From assembly GCF_002735705.1 (NCBI RefSeq), contig NZ_PDZL01000001.1:558001-622000 (forward strand): a DNA stretch of 64,000 nt. The letters are read 5' to 3'. Shown here one piece after another: positions 56,244 to 64,000 of this stretch. Position numbers and translations under genes: made by a program. The stretch is from Janthinobacterium sp. BJB426. GTDB lineage: Bacteria > Pseudomonadota > Gammaproteobacteria > Burkholderiales > Burkholderiaceae_D. Within the stretch, counting starts at the first letter, position 1, and every line of letters begins with the position of its first letter. The notes under the pieces were generated by a model, which was not told where the DNA came from, searched no databases, and saw only the letters and a list, made by a program, of their open reading frames with translations.

Positions 56244-57182
56244 CTACTTCGCCACCTCCCGCACCGGTATCGGCGCATTGCACAGGTCGACATGGCCGGC
56301 CGTGACCTTGCTCCATGGGCCGCCGCGGTGGCGCTGGGCTTCCAGCACGGCCTGATAGGCGGCGCTGTCGGTGCGCATCACTTCCAGGTTGCTGCGTTGC
56401 CCGGCCGGTACGCTGGCGGCCAGGCGGATGGCCTTGATCGGCACGTTTTTCTCGGGGCTGTCATAAAAACCCATGGGGCCCGTGCCGCGTGGCAGGGTGG
56501 ACAGCAATGGCATGCCGGAGACGACCCTGCCGACGACCGTGATGTCGCGGTCCAGGTGGCGCGGCGACTGGCCGATGACGGCGTACAGCTCCGTGCCACC
56601 GCCGCTGTCACTGGCGCTGTCGCGCCCCACGCCCACGGTGGCATAGCAATGCGTGAGCCAGGCCGTGCCGGTTTTCGGATCGCGCGCGGACGGGAAGCCG
56701 TTCGAATGGCCCACTTGCGGCGCATAGCCGTCGACGTCCGGCAGGCGTGTGAAGCTCTTGACGTTTTTCAAGGGCACCGTAAATTCGCCGGGCAGGGTGC
56801 GCTGCGCATGCTGGATCGGTTTTGGATTTTTCTCGTTCGGATCGCCCCACTGTGCCACCCAGTTGTCCTGCGCACGGGTGATGGCCAGGCCGTCGTAATA
56901 CTGCTCGGCCACCAGGGCCTTGATGTTGGCCACGTGTTTCGGCGCGAAGTCCGGCGCCAGTTCGATCACCACGCGGCCGGCGGGAATGTCCAGGTACAGG
57001 GTGTTGTCCGGATCCAGCGCACGCCAGTCGGACGGTTTCGAAGCCTTGATCACGTCGGCCAAGGTCGCCTTGGCGGGCAGTTCGGTGGGCGCCTTGATCC
57101 GGACGGGCGCCGCGTGGGCGGTCAGATGTGCAAGGCCCAGTACGGTGGCCATGGTCAGGCCGCTCAGTGGGTGTCGATACAT
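56244..57182 (-). CDS. Exported cyclophilin-type peptidyl-prolyl isomerase
   Basis: This 312-residue protein has a signal peptide (about 1-24, ending AHAA) and a cyclophilin-like domain: [41 protein letters not shown] and [17 protein letters not shown]. The start at 57182 (MYRHPLSG) has GGAG 8 bases before it. The core is more diverged than in PpiA, so folding-helper activity is likely but not certain. Confidence 0.86.
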   Translation of the reverse strand: MYRHPLSGLTMATVLGLAHLTAHAAPVRIKAPTELPAKATLADVIKASKPSDWRALDPDNTLYLDIPAGRVVIELAPDFAPKHVANIKALVAEQYYDGLAITRAQDNWVAQWGDPNEKNPKPIQHAQRTLPGEFTVPLKNVKSFTRLPDVDGYAPQVGHSNGFPSARDPKTGTAWLTHCYATVGVGRDSASDSGGGTELYAVIGQSPRHLDRDITVVGRVVSGMPLLSTLPRGTGPMGFYDSPEKNVPIKAIRLAASVPAGQRSNLEVMRTDSAAYQAVLEAQRHRGGPWSKVTAGHVDLCNAPIPVREVAK

Positions 57183-57430
57183 GTTTTCTCCTGGTCGACG
57201 CGGGTTGCGCCGTGCAGAAAGTGTATACCGGAATGCCAATATTTCGTTGGAAAAACATTGCAGACAGCAATCCTGACAGTTGCCTGCCGATAAGGCGATT
57301 CCTTAACCTTTACTTAAATTGCCACGCCGCCAAGGGCGCCGCATAATTAATCCAGAAATATCGGCCCGGGGACTGCCGTTGCGCCGGTCCGGTGGTGTAT
57401 GATTCCGCCGCTACCTTTAGGGAAAAATAT

Positions 57431-58081
57431 ATGGATTTTGTGCAATTCCTCGACATGATCGTGCATGTCGACAAGACGCTGGGTCTCTTGATCGAGCAGT
57501 ACGGCACCCTCGTGTATGCGGTGCTGTTCGCCATTATTTTTTGCGAGACAGGCCTCGTGGTGCTGTTTTTCTTCCCTGGAGATACCTTGCTGTTTATCGC
57601 CGGCGCGTTTTGCGCGACGGGACAGATGCACCTGGGCTTGCTGATTTTCCTGCTCGTCACGGCGGCCGTCACGGGCAACACGCTCAATTACTGGATAGGC
57701 GAGGCCATCGGGCAAAGGGTGTTTACCCACGATTACCGCTGGATCAACAAGGATGCCATGCGCCGCACGCATGAATTCTTTGAAAAGCACGGCGGCAAGA
57801 CCATCATCCTGGCCCGCTTCGTGCCCGTGGTGCGCACCTTCGCGCCGTTCGTGGCCGGCATTTCCGACATGACGCATGCGCGCTTCCAGATGTACAACGT
57901 GACGGGCGCCCTGCTGTGGGTGGTCGGTCTGGTGACGGCGGGCTACTTCTTCGGCAATATCCCGTGGATCCGCGACCACCTGACCTTGATCGTGCTGATC
58001 GGTGTCGGCGCCGCCGTCGTGCCGGTGGTACTGGGCGGCATGTGGAAACTCTACAAGCGCATGGTCGGCAAGTCGGCGTAA
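57431..58081 (+). CDS. DedA family membrane protein
   Basis: This 216-residue inner-membrane protein belongs to the DedA/VTT family. It has IIFCETGLVVLFFFPGDTLLFIAG, GNTLNYWIGEAIG and FARFVPVVRTFAPFVAGISDM-like conserved stretches (RFVPVVRTFAPFVAG). The start at 57431 (MDFVQFLD) has AGGGAAAA before it. DedA proteins have been linked to lipid carrier (undecaprenyl phosphate) recycling and membrane homeostasis. Confidence 0.92.
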   Translation: MDFVQFLDMIVHVDKTLGLLIEQYGTLVYAVLFAIIFCETGLVVLFFFPGDTLLFIAGAFCATGQMHLGLLIFLLVTAAVTGNTLNYWIGEAIGQRVFTHDYRWINKDAMRRTHEFFEKHGGKTIILARFVPVVRTFAPFVAGISDMTHARFQMYNVTGALLWVVGLVTAGYFFGNIPWIRDHLTLIVLIGVGAAVVPVVLGGMWKLYKRMVGKSA

Positions 58082-58238
58082 GGCCGCATGGATACGGGGC
58101 AAGCGCGCTGCGGCACAGTCCGCAGCCGGCCCCGGATCCCGTTTTTCCCTGCCTCGTTTCTGTTTTACTCCCGCGTTGATTCAAGTTTTGTTGCTTTCCA
58201 GCCGTAAACCAGAGGGTATTCTCACTTTCTGGATTTCC

Positions 58239-59270
58239 ATGCGACATTTGAGCGCCCTGTTAGCTTGCAGCCTTGCCGCGATGACGGCCATGGCAAGCGC
58301 CAAAGATGCCCCCGCCTCCGCGAGCGCCACCGCATCCGCGCCGATGTCGGCGTCGGCGCGTGCGGCCGCCATGAAAACCCTGACCGAATCGGTGAAGGGC
58401 AAGGAGGCCAAGGCGCCAGTCGTCGTTGCGCCCACGGCGCGCGAAAAGGAAGAAGCGGCCGAAGTCGACCTGTCCGAACGCATCGCCGCGCGCCTGGCGG
58501 AAATGCGCGCCACCCAGGCGGCCCGCGCCGCCGCCCGTGCCAAGCGCGCCGCCGTGGTGAAGGCCGCGCCGCCGCCACCGCCGCCTGTGCCGCGCGGCAC
58601 GCACTGGTCGTACGAAGGCGACAGCGGCCCGGCCCACTGGAGCAAGATCAATGTCGACTGGGCCAAGTGCGGCAATGGCAGCCGCCAGTCGCCGATCGAT
58701 ATCCGCGACGGCATGAAGGTGGAGCTCGAGCAGATCAGCTTTGACTACCATCCGTCGTCGTTCAACGTGGTTGACAATGGCCACACGGTGCAGGTGGGCG
58801 TGAGCGGCGGCAATTACATCACGGTGCAGAACCGCATGTTCGAGCTGCAGCAATTCCATTTCCACCGTCCGTCCGAAGAGCGCATCAATGGCAAGGCGTT
58901 CGAGATGGTGGTGCACCTGGTGCACCGCGACGCGGAAGGCCGGCAAGCCGTGCTGGCGCTGCTGCTGGAGCGGGGGGCGCCGCAGGCGACCATCCAGACC
59001 GTGTGGAACAATTTGCCGCTGGAAAAATTCGAGACCATGCAGCCGACCATCCTGCTCGACCCGGCCGAGATGCTGCCGACGCGGCGCGATTACTACACCT
59101 ACATGGGATCGATGACGGAGCCGCCTTGCAGCGAAGGCGTGCTGTGGATGGTGATGAAGCAGCCGGTGCAAGCCTCGCCGGCGCAGATGGCGCTGTTCAG
59201 CCGCTTGTATCCCTTGAATGCGCGCCCGATTCAGCCTACGAACGGCCGCATCATCAAAGAGTCCAATTAA
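58239..59270 (+). CDS. Alpha-type carbonic anhydrase with long N-terminal extension
   Basis: This 343-residue exported protein has a signal peptide (about 1-22), then about 95 residues of Ala/Lys/Glu-rich low-complexity sequence with predicted helix and a Pro tract (PPPPPP), then an alpha carbonic anhydrase domain. Its zinc histidines are in LQQFHFHRPSEE (two) and EMVVHLVHRD (third), and NGHTVQV carries the shuttle-type His. The extension is about 100 residues longer than typical bacterial alpha-CA. It hydrates CO2 in the periplasm. Confidence 0.9.
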   Translation: MRHLSALLACSLAAMTAMASAKDAPASASATASAPMSASARAAAMKTLTESVKGKEAKAPVVVAPTAREKEEAAEVDLSERIAARLAEMRATQAARAAARAKRAAVVKAAPPPPPPVPRGTHWSYEGDSGPAHWSKINVDWAKCGNGSRQSPIDIRDGMKVELEQISFDYHPSSFNVVDNGHTVQVGVSGGNYITVQNRMFELQQFHFHRPSEERINGKAFEMVVHLVHRDAEGRQAVLALLLERGAPQATIQTVWNNLPLEKFETMQPTILLDPAEMLPTRRDYYTYMGSMTEPPCSEGVLWMVMKQPVQASPAQMALFSRLYPLNARPIQPTNGRIIKESN

Positions 59271-60103
59271 ACGAATGCGAGGCGCTGGCGGCCGGTCCAT
59301 TCGGCGCCGGCGGCCAGCAGGTCGGGCTGGATCAGGGCAGGCTCGATGCAGATGAAGCGCGGCTGCTCGTCGTCGGCCAGGTCGGGCAGGGCGGCCGCGT
59401 CTTGCGCGCCCGGGTTCCACACGACGGCGTCCGTAAAGCCCTGCTGCTCCAGGCGCAGCGTATGGCTGCCAGACTGCAGGCTCAAGGTGCCCGGCAGCTG
59501 GTAGTAGATGCGGTCCAGTTTGTCCGAAAATTGCAGTACTTCTTCCGCCTGCAAGGCGTCTTGCGGCGTCTCGTCCGAGTAGCGCACGCGCTGCAAGCCG
59601 CCAATGCGCGCTTCGCTCAATTGATCAATCGCAAAATAACTGTGCAGGGCGGCCGAGAATGGAAACGCCTGCTCGCCCGTGTTGTGCACGGACAGGTGCA
59701 GCTCCAGTGATTGGGCCGTGACGGCAACGCGCAGGCGCAGGGTGAAGTTGTATGCCCAGCTGGCGGCGATCGCTTCCGGCAAGTCAGCCTGGGTCAGGAC
59801 AAATTGCGCCCATGCGGCACCATCAGCCTCACCGCTCGATTCCAGCTGCCAGGTCGCCACGCGCGCAAAGCCGTGGCGCATGCCCGTGCCGCGCGCGCCG
59901 AACTGGGGAAAGATCACGGGCACGCCGCCCCGGATGGCGCGGCTGCCGTCGAGCGCGGAATCTCGGCTGCAGAACAGGCGCTCCTGGCCATCGCTGGTCT
60001 GCCACGAGACCAAGTGGCCGCCGTACAGGGTGACGGTCGCTTGCGCGCCATCGGCGGCGCGGATGGTCACGGCCGGCAGCTCGCCAAAGATACTCTCGCT
60101 CAT
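59267..60103 (-). CDS. D-hexose-6-phosphate mutarotase-like aldose epimerase
   Basis: This 278-residue protein belongs to the YeaD-type aldose 1-epimerase family: GGHLVSWQTSDGQERLFCS, RGGVPVIFPQFG and the later VVWNPGAQDAAALPDL with catalytic histidines in RHGFAR and LHSYFAI. It interconverts anomers of hexose 6-phosphates. It converges with the carbonic anhydrase gene (4-base overlap). Confidence 0.92.
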   Translation of the reverse strand: MSESIFGELPAVTIRAADGAQATVTLYGGHLVSWQTSDGQERLFCSRDSALDGSRAIRGGVPVIFPQFGARGTGMRHGFARVATWQLESSGEADGAAWAQFVLTQADLPEAIAASWAYNFTLRLRVAVTAQSLELHLSVHNTGEQAFPFSAALHSYFAIDQLSEARIGGLQRVRYSDETPQDALQAEEVLQFSDKLDRIYYQLPGTLSLQSGSHTLRLEQQGFTDAVVWNPGAQDAAALPDLADDEQPRFICIEPALIQPDLLAAGAEWTGRQRLAFV

Positions 60104-60117
60104 GCTAGGCTTTCATG

Positions 60118-61518
60118 TCAGGTCAGGCGGCTTTTCGCCAGCGGCGGATTCTTGGCAAAATAATTCTTGATGCCCGTGACGATGGCGTCGGCCATCTGGT
60201 CCTGGTAGCCGTTGTCGGTCAGCTTGGCTTCTTCTTCCGGATTCGAGATGAACGCCGTCTCGATCAGGATGGAAGGGATGTCCGGCGCTTTGAGCACGGC
60301 GAAGCCGGCTTGCTCGACGGAGCCCTTGTGCAGGCGGTTGATGCCGCCGATTTCGCGCAGCACGGCCTTGCCCAGCTTCATGCTGTCATTGATCTGCGCC
60401 GTCGTCGACAGATCGAGCAGCACGCTGGCCAGCTGCTTGTCGTGGTTCTTCACGTTCACGCCGCCGATCAGGTCGGCCTGGTTTTCCTTGTTGGCCAGCC
60501 AGCGCGCGGCCGTCGAGGTGGCGCCCTTTTCGGACAGCACGAAGACGGACGAGCCGCGCGCCGTCGGCTGGATGAAGGCGTCGGCGTGGATCGAGACGAG
60601 CAGGTCGGCCTGCACCTTGCGCGCCTTTTCCACGCGCATGCCCAGCGGGACGAAGAAATCGGCGTCGCGCGTGAGCATGACGCGCATGTTCGGCTGCAGT
60701 TCCAGCTTGGTCTTGAGGCGCTTGGCAATGGCCAGCACCACGTCTTTTTCGCGGCTGCCCCGGCTGCCCATGGCGCCAGGGTCTTCGCCGCCGTGACCGG
60801 GATCGAGCGCGATGGTAATCATGCGCACCACTTTCTGGCCCGGCAGCGGGCGCGCTTCGGGGCGCTGTTCCGGACGCACGTCGGGAACGAGCGGCACGAT
60901 GGGCGCTGCCGGCGGCGCCACGGCGGCCACGGGCGGCTTGCCGCTCTCGGGCAGGGGCAGCGCGGGCGGCGGCGTATGCGTGCCGGCCATGGGCGGCTTG
61001 GCGGGGTCGCTCGACCAGTCGCCCTTTTCGATCATCTGCGCGATCAAATCCGGCTCGCGCACGGGATACAGGTCGAAGATCAAACGGTGGTTGTAGGAGC
61101 CGGCGGGCGGCAGGGTAAACAGCTGCGGCGTGACTTCCTCTTTCAGGTCGAACACCAGGCGCACGACATTGGGCCGGTTCTGGCCCACGCGCACCTGCTT
61201 GATATACGGGTCGTTCGACTGAATCTTCGCCACCAGGCCCTTGAGCGTGGGATTGAGTTCCAGGCCTTCGATGTCGACCACCAGGCGTTCCGGGTCCTTG
61301 ACGATGAAGTGGGTCGCCTTGAGGATGCTGTCGTTTTCCAGGGTGACGCGGGTGTAGTCCTCGGCCGGCCAGACGCGCACGGCGAGAATTTGCGCCGCCA
61401 TCGCCGACATGGGCGCGAACACGGACAACAGCAGGGTGCCGCCGGCCTTGAGGACCGTGCGCCGGGTGATGGGCGAGGAGATCAAAGGTTCGGGGCGAAT
61501 TTGAGACGGTGAAGGCAT
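60118..61518 (-). CDS. amiC: N-acetylmuramoyl-L-alanine amidase AmiC
   Basis: This 466-residue Tat-exported amidase has the twin-arginine motif TRRTVLKAGG near residue 19, an AMIN domain (about 45-150), a Pro-rich linker and an amidase_3 zinc domain: IALDPGHGGEDPGAMG, VSIHADAFI and LIETAFISNPEEE. It cleaves peptide stems during daughter cell separation. Its start overlaps the tsaE stop by 37 bases. Confidence 0.95.
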   Translation of the reverse strand: MPSPSQIRPEPLISSPITRRTVLKAGGTLLLSVFAPMSAMAAQILAVRVWPAEDYTRVTLENDSILKATHFIVKDPERLVVDIEGLELNPTLKGLVAKIQSNDPYIKQVRVGQNRPNVVRLVFDLKEEVTPQLFTLPPAGSYNHRLIFDLYPVREPDLIAQMIEKGDWSSDPAKPPMAGTHTPPPALPLPESGKPPVAAVAPPAAPIVPLVPDVRPEQRPEARPLPGQKVVRMITIALDPGHGGEDPGAMGSRGSREKDVVLAIAKRLKTKLELQPNMRVMLTRDADFFVPLGMRVEKARKVQADLLVSIHADAFIQPTARGSSVFVLSEKGATSTAARWLANKENQADLIGGVNVKNHDKQLASVLLDLSTTAQINDSMKLGKAVLREIGGINRLHKGSVEQAGFAVLKAPDIPSILIETAFISNPEEEAKLTDNGYQDQMADAIVTGIKNYFAKNPPLAKSRLT

Positions 61519-61970
61519 GACAGACCCAATTCAGAAGACGCTTGCAATTCTACATCACGTCCTGTACCCGCAACGTTCAAATAAATATTCAGGTCGGCCG
61601 GCGGCAGCACCGGTTCGGCTTTCTCTGGCCATTCGACGATGCAGATATTGCGACCGTCGAAGTCTTCGCGAAAGCCGGCGTCGAGGAATTCCTCGGCACT
61701 GCCCATGCGGTACAGGTCGAAGTGGATGACGTTGACGCGCTGGCCATCGAGTTGCACCGTGTACGGTTCGGACAGCGTATAGGTGGGGCTTTTCACGTGG
61801 CCAGCATGGCCGGCCGCGTGCAACAGGGCGCGCGTGAGGGCCGTCTTGCCGGCGCCCAGGTCGCCGTGCAGGTAGATCGCCAGGCCCGGCGCCAGCGCGC
61901 GCGCCAGCGCGGCGCCCAGCGCGGCGGTGCCGGCTTCGTCGTGGAGGTGGGCTTTGAAGTGTTCGGTCAT
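61482..61970 (-). CDS. tsaE: tRNA threonylcarbamoyladenosine biosynthesis ATPase TsaE
   Basis: This 162-residue P-loop ATPase is needed for t6A37 synthesis together with TsaB and TsaD. Walker A is GDLGAGKTALTRALL near residue 35; SPTYTLSEPY and HFDLYRMGSAEE follow. The gene overlaps amiC by 37 bases at its 3' end; the tsaE-amiC pair is conserved in betaproteobacteria. Confidence 0.95.
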   Translation of the reverse strand: MTEHFKAHLHDEAGTAALGAALARALAPGLAIYLHGDLGAGKTALTRALLHAAGHAGHVKSPTYTLSEPYTVQLDGQRVNVIHFDLYRMGSAEEFLDAGFREDFDGRNICIVEWPEKAEPVLPPADLNIYLNVAGTGRDVELQASSELGLSCLHRLKFAPNL

Positions 61971-62048
61971 GATCTTCGGTATCGCATAAAATGGAGGCTG
62001 CTGTCATTGTAACCGCCCGCGCGCCTGCCGTTTTCCGTAAAGTCCCCT

Positions 62049-63140
62049 ATGTCCGCCACCATCACCGATCTCGCCGTCCTGGCGCGCACCATCAAAGAAT
62101 GGGGGCGCGAGCTGGGTTTTGCCGAGGTGCGCATCGCCGACGTGGACTTGTCGCACATGGAAGCGCCCTTGCAAGCCTGGCTCGATGCAGGGTACCACGG
62201 CGAAATGGACTACATGGCCAGCCACGGCATGAAGCGCGCTCGCCCGGCCGAACTGGTGCCGGGCACGGTGCGCGCCATCAGCGCGCGCATGAATTATCTG
62301 CCGCCGGCGCTGGGTCCCGACTGGCGCGCGCACGAGGCGGCGCGCGATGCCGACCCTGCCGCGGCCGTGATCTCCGTGTATGCGCGGGGCCGCGACTATC
62401 ACAAGGTCATGCGTTCGCGCCTGCAGCAGCTGGCAGAGCGCATCAAGGGCGAAATCGGCGACTTCGGCTACCGCGTCTTCAGCGATTCGGCGCCCGTGAT
62501 GGAAGTCGAGCTGGCGCAAAAGGGGGGGCTGGGCTGGCGCGGCAAGCACACCTTGCTGATCAACCGCCAGGGCGGTTCCTTCTTTTTCCTCGGCGAGATC
62601 CTCATCGACGTGCCTTTGCCCGTCGACCCGCCGGAGACCCCGCGCTGCGGCCAGTGCTCGGCGTGCATCACGGTGTGTCCGACGCAAGCCATCCTGGGGC
62701 CGTACAAGCTTGACGCGCGCCGCTGCATCTCTTACCTGACGATCGAATTGAAGGGCGCCATTCCCGTCGAGATGCGCCCTCTGATCGGCAACAAGGTGTA
62801 CGGCTGCGACGATTGCCAGACTGTCTGCCCGTGGAACAAGTTCGCCCAGCGCGCCGTCGTGCCCGATTTCGACGAGCGCCACAGCCTGGGCAGCGCCGGC
62901 ATGGTGGAGCTGTTCGCCTGGACGGAAGAAGAATTCAACCGCCGCATGGAAGGCAGCGCGATCCGCCGCATCGGCCACGAACGCTGGCTGCGCAACCTGG
63001 CCGTCGGCATGGGCAACGCGGCCGCCAAGGCCCGGGGCCAGGCCGACATCGTCGCGGCCCTGCTGTCGCGCCGCGAGCATCCATCGGCCATCGTGCGTGA
63101 ACACGTCGAATGGGCGCTGGCCTTGCACGGCATCGCCTAG
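62049..63140 (+). CDS. queG: Epoxyqueuosine reductase
   Basis: This 363-residue iron-sulfur protein reduces epoxyqueuosine to queuosine in tRNA. It has the QueG N-terminal region, then two 4Fe-4S motifs, CGQCSACITVCPTQAI and GCDDCQTVCPWNKFA, and a C-terminal HEAT-like helical part. It uses cobalamin. It is divergent from tsaE, with 78 bases between, and converges on a DUF3052 gene. Confidence 0.96.
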   Translation: MSATITDLAVLARTIKEWGRELGFAEVRIADVDLSHMEAPLQAWLDAGYHGEMDYMASHGMKRARPAELVPGTVRAISARMNYLPPALGPDWRAHEAARDADPAAAVISVYARGRDYHKVMRSRLQQLAERIKGEIGDFGYRVFSDSAPVMEVELAQKGGLGWRGKHTLLINRQGGSFFFLGEILIDVPLPVDPPETPRCGQCSACITVCPTQAILGPYKLDARRCISYLTIELKGAIPVEMRPLIGNKVYGCDDCQTVCPWNKFAQRAVVPDFDERHSLGSAGMVELFAWTEEEFNRRMEGSAIRRIGHERWLRNLAVGMGNAAAKARGQADIVAALLSRREHPSAIVREHVEWALALHGIA

Positions 63141-63147
63141 ACCCTTT

Positions 63148-63525
63148 TTAAGCCTGCTTCAGGCGCAGTGCCGACCACTCACTATCGATGGCGACCATGG
63201 CCACGCTGTCGAGGCCTACGGTGTGCGCAAAGTCGCGGATATCGTCGCGGTGGATGTCGCTGCCCGCTTTGATTCCGCCCTTGCGGTATGCCACCCAGAC
63301 GGCGCCGCCGGGCGCCAGGCGCGCCTGCGCCATCGGCAGGAACTGTTCCAGTTCCGCGCGGCTGCGCGCGTACAGCAGTACCCAGTCGGCCCTTTCTCCT
63401 TTACTCACCCGCCGTTCCGCCGGCAACTGCGCCAGCAATTCTCCATGTTCGCCGCCGTCATTGAGCACGGCCAGGGAGCTGGCATTTTTCACATACATTT
63501 TCTCAAAGGCGGATTTGTCAGGCAT
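63148..63525 (-). CDS. DUF3052-like protein
   Basis: This 125-residue protein resembles DUF3052: the segments ADWVLLYARSRAELEQFLPMA, LAPGGAVWVAYRKGG and AIDSEWSALRLK follow that pattern. The start at 63525 (MPDKSAFEKMY) is taken because the longer frame has no ribosome binding site. Function unknown. It converges on queG with a 7-base gap and is divergent from the PadR-like gene. Confidence 0.82.
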   Translation of the reverse strand: MPDKSAFEKMYVKNASSLAVLNDGGEHGELLAQLPAERRVSKGERADWVLLYARSRAELEQFLPMAQARLAPGGAVWVAYRKGGIKAGSDIHRDDIRDFAHTVGLDSVAMVAIDSEWSALRLKQA

Positions 63526-63572
63526 GGCATCGGCGTGTGGATGGTGAAAAGACGAGCATAACAAATTTCTCC

Positions 63573-63624
63573 TTGACTTATCGATATATCGTTATAAAAT
63601 GGCGATACCTACTAACGATATATC
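63573..63624 (+). promoter_or_regulatory. Promoter with repeated CGATATATC sites before the PadR-like gene
   Basis: TTGACT (63573-63578) and TAAAAT (63595-63600), 16 bases apart, make a plausible sigma-70 promoter. CGATATATCG (63582-63591), a perfect palindrome, lies between them, and a second copy, CGATATATC, at 63616-63624 lies 34 bases on, about three helical turns. This suits cooperative binding and autorepression by the regulator encoded next. Confidence 0.65.
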
Positions 63625-63638
63625 TTTAAAGAGAAAAC

Positions 63639-64000
63639 ATGAGAAACTCACACCACACAGAACACGGCCAGCATGGCCATCACCATCATCACGGCCATTG
63701 CGGCCAGCATCACCAGCATGGCGAACACCGCCACGAACATCGCCATGAGCACCGCGGTGACTACTTCATGCATGGCCGCGGCCCGCGCGGCTTCGACGAG
63801 CGCGGTGATGGCATGGGCGGCATGGGCGGTGGTCCTGGTGGACGCGGCGGGCGCGGTGAACGGGCCGAGCGCGTCTTCGGCCGCGGCGACCTGCCCCTGA
63901 TCGTGCTGGCGCTGATCGAAATCAGCCCCCGTCACGGCTATGAAATCATCAAGGCCATCGAAGAGCGTTGCGGCGGCGCCTACGCCCCCAGTCCGGGCGC
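63639..64000 (+). CDS. His-rich PadR-family regulator (YqjI-like), 3' truncated
   Basis: The ATG at 63639 opens a frame that runs off the window. The first 45 residues contain 19 histidines, including five in a row at 14-18, then a Gly/Arg-rich stretch to about 80. The winged-helix of the PadR family starts near residue 84 (DLPLIVLALIEISPRHGYEIIKAIEE) and continues with YAPSPG at the edge. A histidine-rich N-terminus on PadR is the layout of E. coli YqjI, a nickel-responsive repressor of a ferric reductase gene. So metal-responsive repression is the likely role; no partner reductase gene is in the window. Confidence 0.88.
   Translation, partial: MRNSHHTEHGQHGHHHHHGHCGQHHQHGEHRHEHRHEHRGDYFMHGRGPRGFDERGDGMGGMGGGPGGRGGRGERAERVFGRGDLPLIVLALIEISPRHGYEIIKAIEERCGGAYAPSPG

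Overview
The window looks like a chromosomal segment of a GC-rich betaproteobacterium, most likely Oxalobacteraceae (Janthinobacterium, Massilia or Duganella type). This is inferred from gene families and gene order: an inactive dihydroorotase paired with pyrB, glyQ-glyS-gmhB-plsC, miaB-phoH-ybeY-corC-lnt, a PEP-CTERM-like protein and an H-NS histone. No database search was possible. I found no phage, insertion sequence, integrase, rRNA operon or CRISPR array. Most of the window is housekeeping sequence with several accessory blocks.

1-8.5 kb: the 3' end of a CheA-type hybrid kinase, an unrecognised gene, a photolyase on the opposite strand, and a tight + strand run yqgE-ruvX-pyrR-pyrB-pyrC'-plsC. 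The pyrC' product lacks the metal ligands of a working dihydroorotase and should act as a structural partner of PyrB. 8.5-14 kb: an accessory - strand operon (AhpD-like protein, acyl-CoA-dehydrogenase-like flavoenzyme, ABC ATPase, Tat-exported binding protein, permease) behind an AraC regulator. It looks like a scavenging system of unknown substrate.

14-31 kb: apaH, an H-NS gene, then LPS core genes (phosphomannomutase, waaC, waaA) converging on a YgjP-like peptidase, a second plsC, gmhB, glyS, glyQ, lnt, corC, a DUF4259 gene, ybeY, phoH and miaB. 31-36 kb: a small helix-turn-helix-like protein with a long leader, an HDOD signalling pair, and a divergent sensor kinase followed by DUF1697, DUF3224 and a 59-residue membrane protein, closed by a strong terminator. 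36-39 kb: a PEP-CTERM-like small protein, a persulfide-sensor-like ArsR repressor with a two-part YeeE/YedE sulfur transporter, and a ChaN lipoprotein.

39-45 kb: a beta-ketoadipate module (IclR regulator, pcaI, pcaJ, pcaF, MFS transporter) with a tandem operator upstream, then a fumarylacetoacetase-family hydrolase and a thioredoxin-like protein. 45-53 kb: a second MFS transporter, a MINPP-type histidine phosphatase, and a complete iron-starvation signalling set (Fur box, FecI, FecR, TonB receptor with STN domain). 53-64 kb: two identical elongator tRNA-Met genes with their terminator, miaA, mutL, a cyclophilin, dedA, an alpha carbonic anhydrase with a long extension, a mutarotase, amiC, tsaE, queG, a DUF3052 protein, and the start of a histidine-rich PadR regulator resembling YqjI.

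The window is rich in tRNA and translation functions: miaA, miaB, queG, tsaE, ybeY, glyQS and tRNA-Met.
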